Source of the DNA: a bacterium
GTDB taxonomy: Bacteria > Patescibacteriota > Patescibacteriia > 2-12-FULL-60-25
Reading direction: 5' to 3'
DNA length: 5,643 nucleotides
NCBI GenBank assembly: GCA_020056125.1
Contig: JAGVIJ010000117.1
Location: forward strand, 1 to 5,643
Both the position numbers and the translations under genes were made by a program. This document shows, one piece after another, positions 4,869 through 5,643 of this stretch (positions are counted from its first letter, which is position 1; each line of letters starts with the position of its first letter). The notes under the pieces are model-generated. The model saw only the letters and a list, made by a program, of their open reading frames with translations, was not told the origin of the DNA and ran no database searches.

Positions 4869-5643
4869 TTATACCCCTTTCATCTTTTTATTCCGCAACT
4901 CGCGATGATATTTGATAGCAAAACGATGCGCTTCATCGCGAACCTGAATCAATAATTTTTTATATTTCTCGCACTGCCGGCAGATGTCTAAATTACCGGG
5001 ATCGCAAATCAATTCGTTCTTCTTTCGCTTAGCTCCTTTAGCCAAACCTACGATTGGAATATTCAAATGAAATTCATGCGCGACTTGCATGGCCGCGTGC
5101 ACTTGGAGCCAACCGCCATCAATTAAAATTAAATCCGGATGGCGCCACGGATTACGCAAACGACGAGTCAGCGCCTCGCGCACTGCCGCCGGATCATCGG
5201 ATCCGCGCACGGTTCTGATCCTAAATTTGCGATATTCAGCCTTGGCCGGCGCGCCATTTTCAAACACCACCATGGAAGCCGTGGTTGCGGTTCCGGAAAT
5301 ATTGGAAATATCATAGCCTTCAATGCGCCCGAATAAACCGGCCGCCGTCTCCCCTGTTCGCTCCTCATCTTCGCGTTTGAGAATCGCAATATCGCGAATA
5401 TGTTCCAAAAAATAGATCTTATTGCGCAATTCCGCCGCATCTTCAAAGCGTTTCTCTTTAGCCGCGGCCTGCATATCTTTTTTATATTGTTTGAGAATCA
5501 CTTGCTTTTTTCCTTCAAAAAACTTAATCAAGTCGCGGATGATCTTGCCATACTCGCGCTTGGAAATAGCGCCTACGCACACTCCGGGACATAATTTCAA
5601 ATGATGATAAAAGCAAGCGCGTTTTTGTTTGGGAGCGCATACC
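4869..5643 (-). CDS. uvrC: UvrABC system protein C, 3' part (compact form)
   Basis: UvrC makes both incisions around a DNA lesion during nucleotide excision repair, recruited by UvrB. The 257 visible residues (5' end outside the window; the frame is open to the edge) begin in the Cys-rich region after the GIY-YIG domain (ACFYHHLKLCPGVCVG). Next is the UVR motif that contacts UvrB (about 56-82, KRFEDAAELRNKIYFLEHI), then the RNase H-like nuclease domain with its catalytic triad intact: D111 in GYDISNISG, D175 in LILIDGG and H239 in RDEAHRFAI. Only about 20 residues separate UVR motif and nuclease domain, where longer UvrCs have well over 100. The protein stops at HRELRNKKMKGV, where the (HhH)2 DNA-binding domain would follow. 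The TAA lies 2 bp from the repeat array. Whether this is an ancestral compact form or a truncation at the repeats cannot be told here. Confidence 0.95.
   Translation of the reverse strand, partial: VCAPKQKRACFYHHLKLCPGVCVGAISKREYGKIIRDLIKFFEGKKQVILKQYKKDMQAAAKEKRFEDAAELRNKIYFLEHIRDIAILKREDEERTGETAAGLFGRIEGYDISNISGTATTASMVVFENGAPAKAEYRKFRIRTVRGSDDPAAVREALTRRLRNPWRHPDLILIDGGWLQVHAAMQVAHEFHLNIPIVGLAKGAKRKKNELICDPGNLDICRQCEKYKKLLIQVRDEAHRFAIKYHRELRNKKMKGV

Noticed and set aside
4378..4869. AAT target-site duplication flanking the repeat/nuclease block (4378-4380 and 4867-4869)
   Set aside because: Three A/T bases in an A/T-rich context are expected by chance and the exact element ends are uncertain.

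Overview
The window looks like a chromosomal segment of a small-genome bacterium, most likely a member of the Patescibacteria (Candidate Phyla Radiation). This is inferred from four traits. A Clp ATPase is tethered to the membrane by two N-terminal helices and a zinc ribbon. UvrC appears compact: its middle domain and C-terminal helix-hairpin-helix domain are missing. Shine-Dalgarno sequences are weak or absent. REP-like palindromic repeats of the TCATTGCGAG and TCATCCTGAG types fill intergenic space. No marker gene fixes the phylum. The standard genetic code reads all frames without trouble, and every gene lies on the minus strand.

Reading in transcription order (right to left), the window opens with the 3' part of uvrC (4869-5643, nucleotide excision repair endonuclease). 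Three tandem 36-nt repeat copies at a 43-bp period (4745-4866) begin 2 bp after the uvrC stop codon. A 96-residue GIY-YIG nuclease gene follows (4445-4735), then two more repeat copies in the opposite orientation (4381-4447). The nuclease gene is therefore packed almost exactly between inverted repeat arrays.

The 4175-4380 region is regulatory. It holds one perfect and one imperfect DnaA box (4331-4375), a good sigma70-type promoter (4275-4303), four TGG-type MraZ boxes at exact 10-bp spacing (4252-4286) and a leader hairpin (4200-4231). These precede the start of a division and cell wall (dcw) cluster: mraZ (3746-4174), rsmH (2831-3733) and ftsL (2335-2700). The 130-bp rsmH-ftsL gap holds another palindromic repeat and a pair of mutually exclusive RNA hairpins just upstream of ftsL. 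The cluster ends after ftsL at a rho-independent terminator (2280-2303), and ftsI does not follow in this window.

Eleven bases after the terminator hairpin's T-tract begins the -10 element of a new promoter, an extended -10 placed so that the predicted transcript starts on the A of the next ATG (leaderless). It drives a two-gene unit: a 129-residue membrane protein (1868-2257), then, overlapping by 8 nt, a membrane-anchored ClpA/ClpC-family AAA+ protein (1-1875, cut by the window edge). Its first ATPase domain keeps Walker A but has lost the catalytic glutamate, the arginine-finger motif and the pore-loop aromatic residue.

The most interesting signals are the repeat-bounded GIY-YIG cassette, the compensatory stem changes linking the two repeat families, the control region of the dcw operon, and the membrane Clp unit with a degenerate first ATPase ring.
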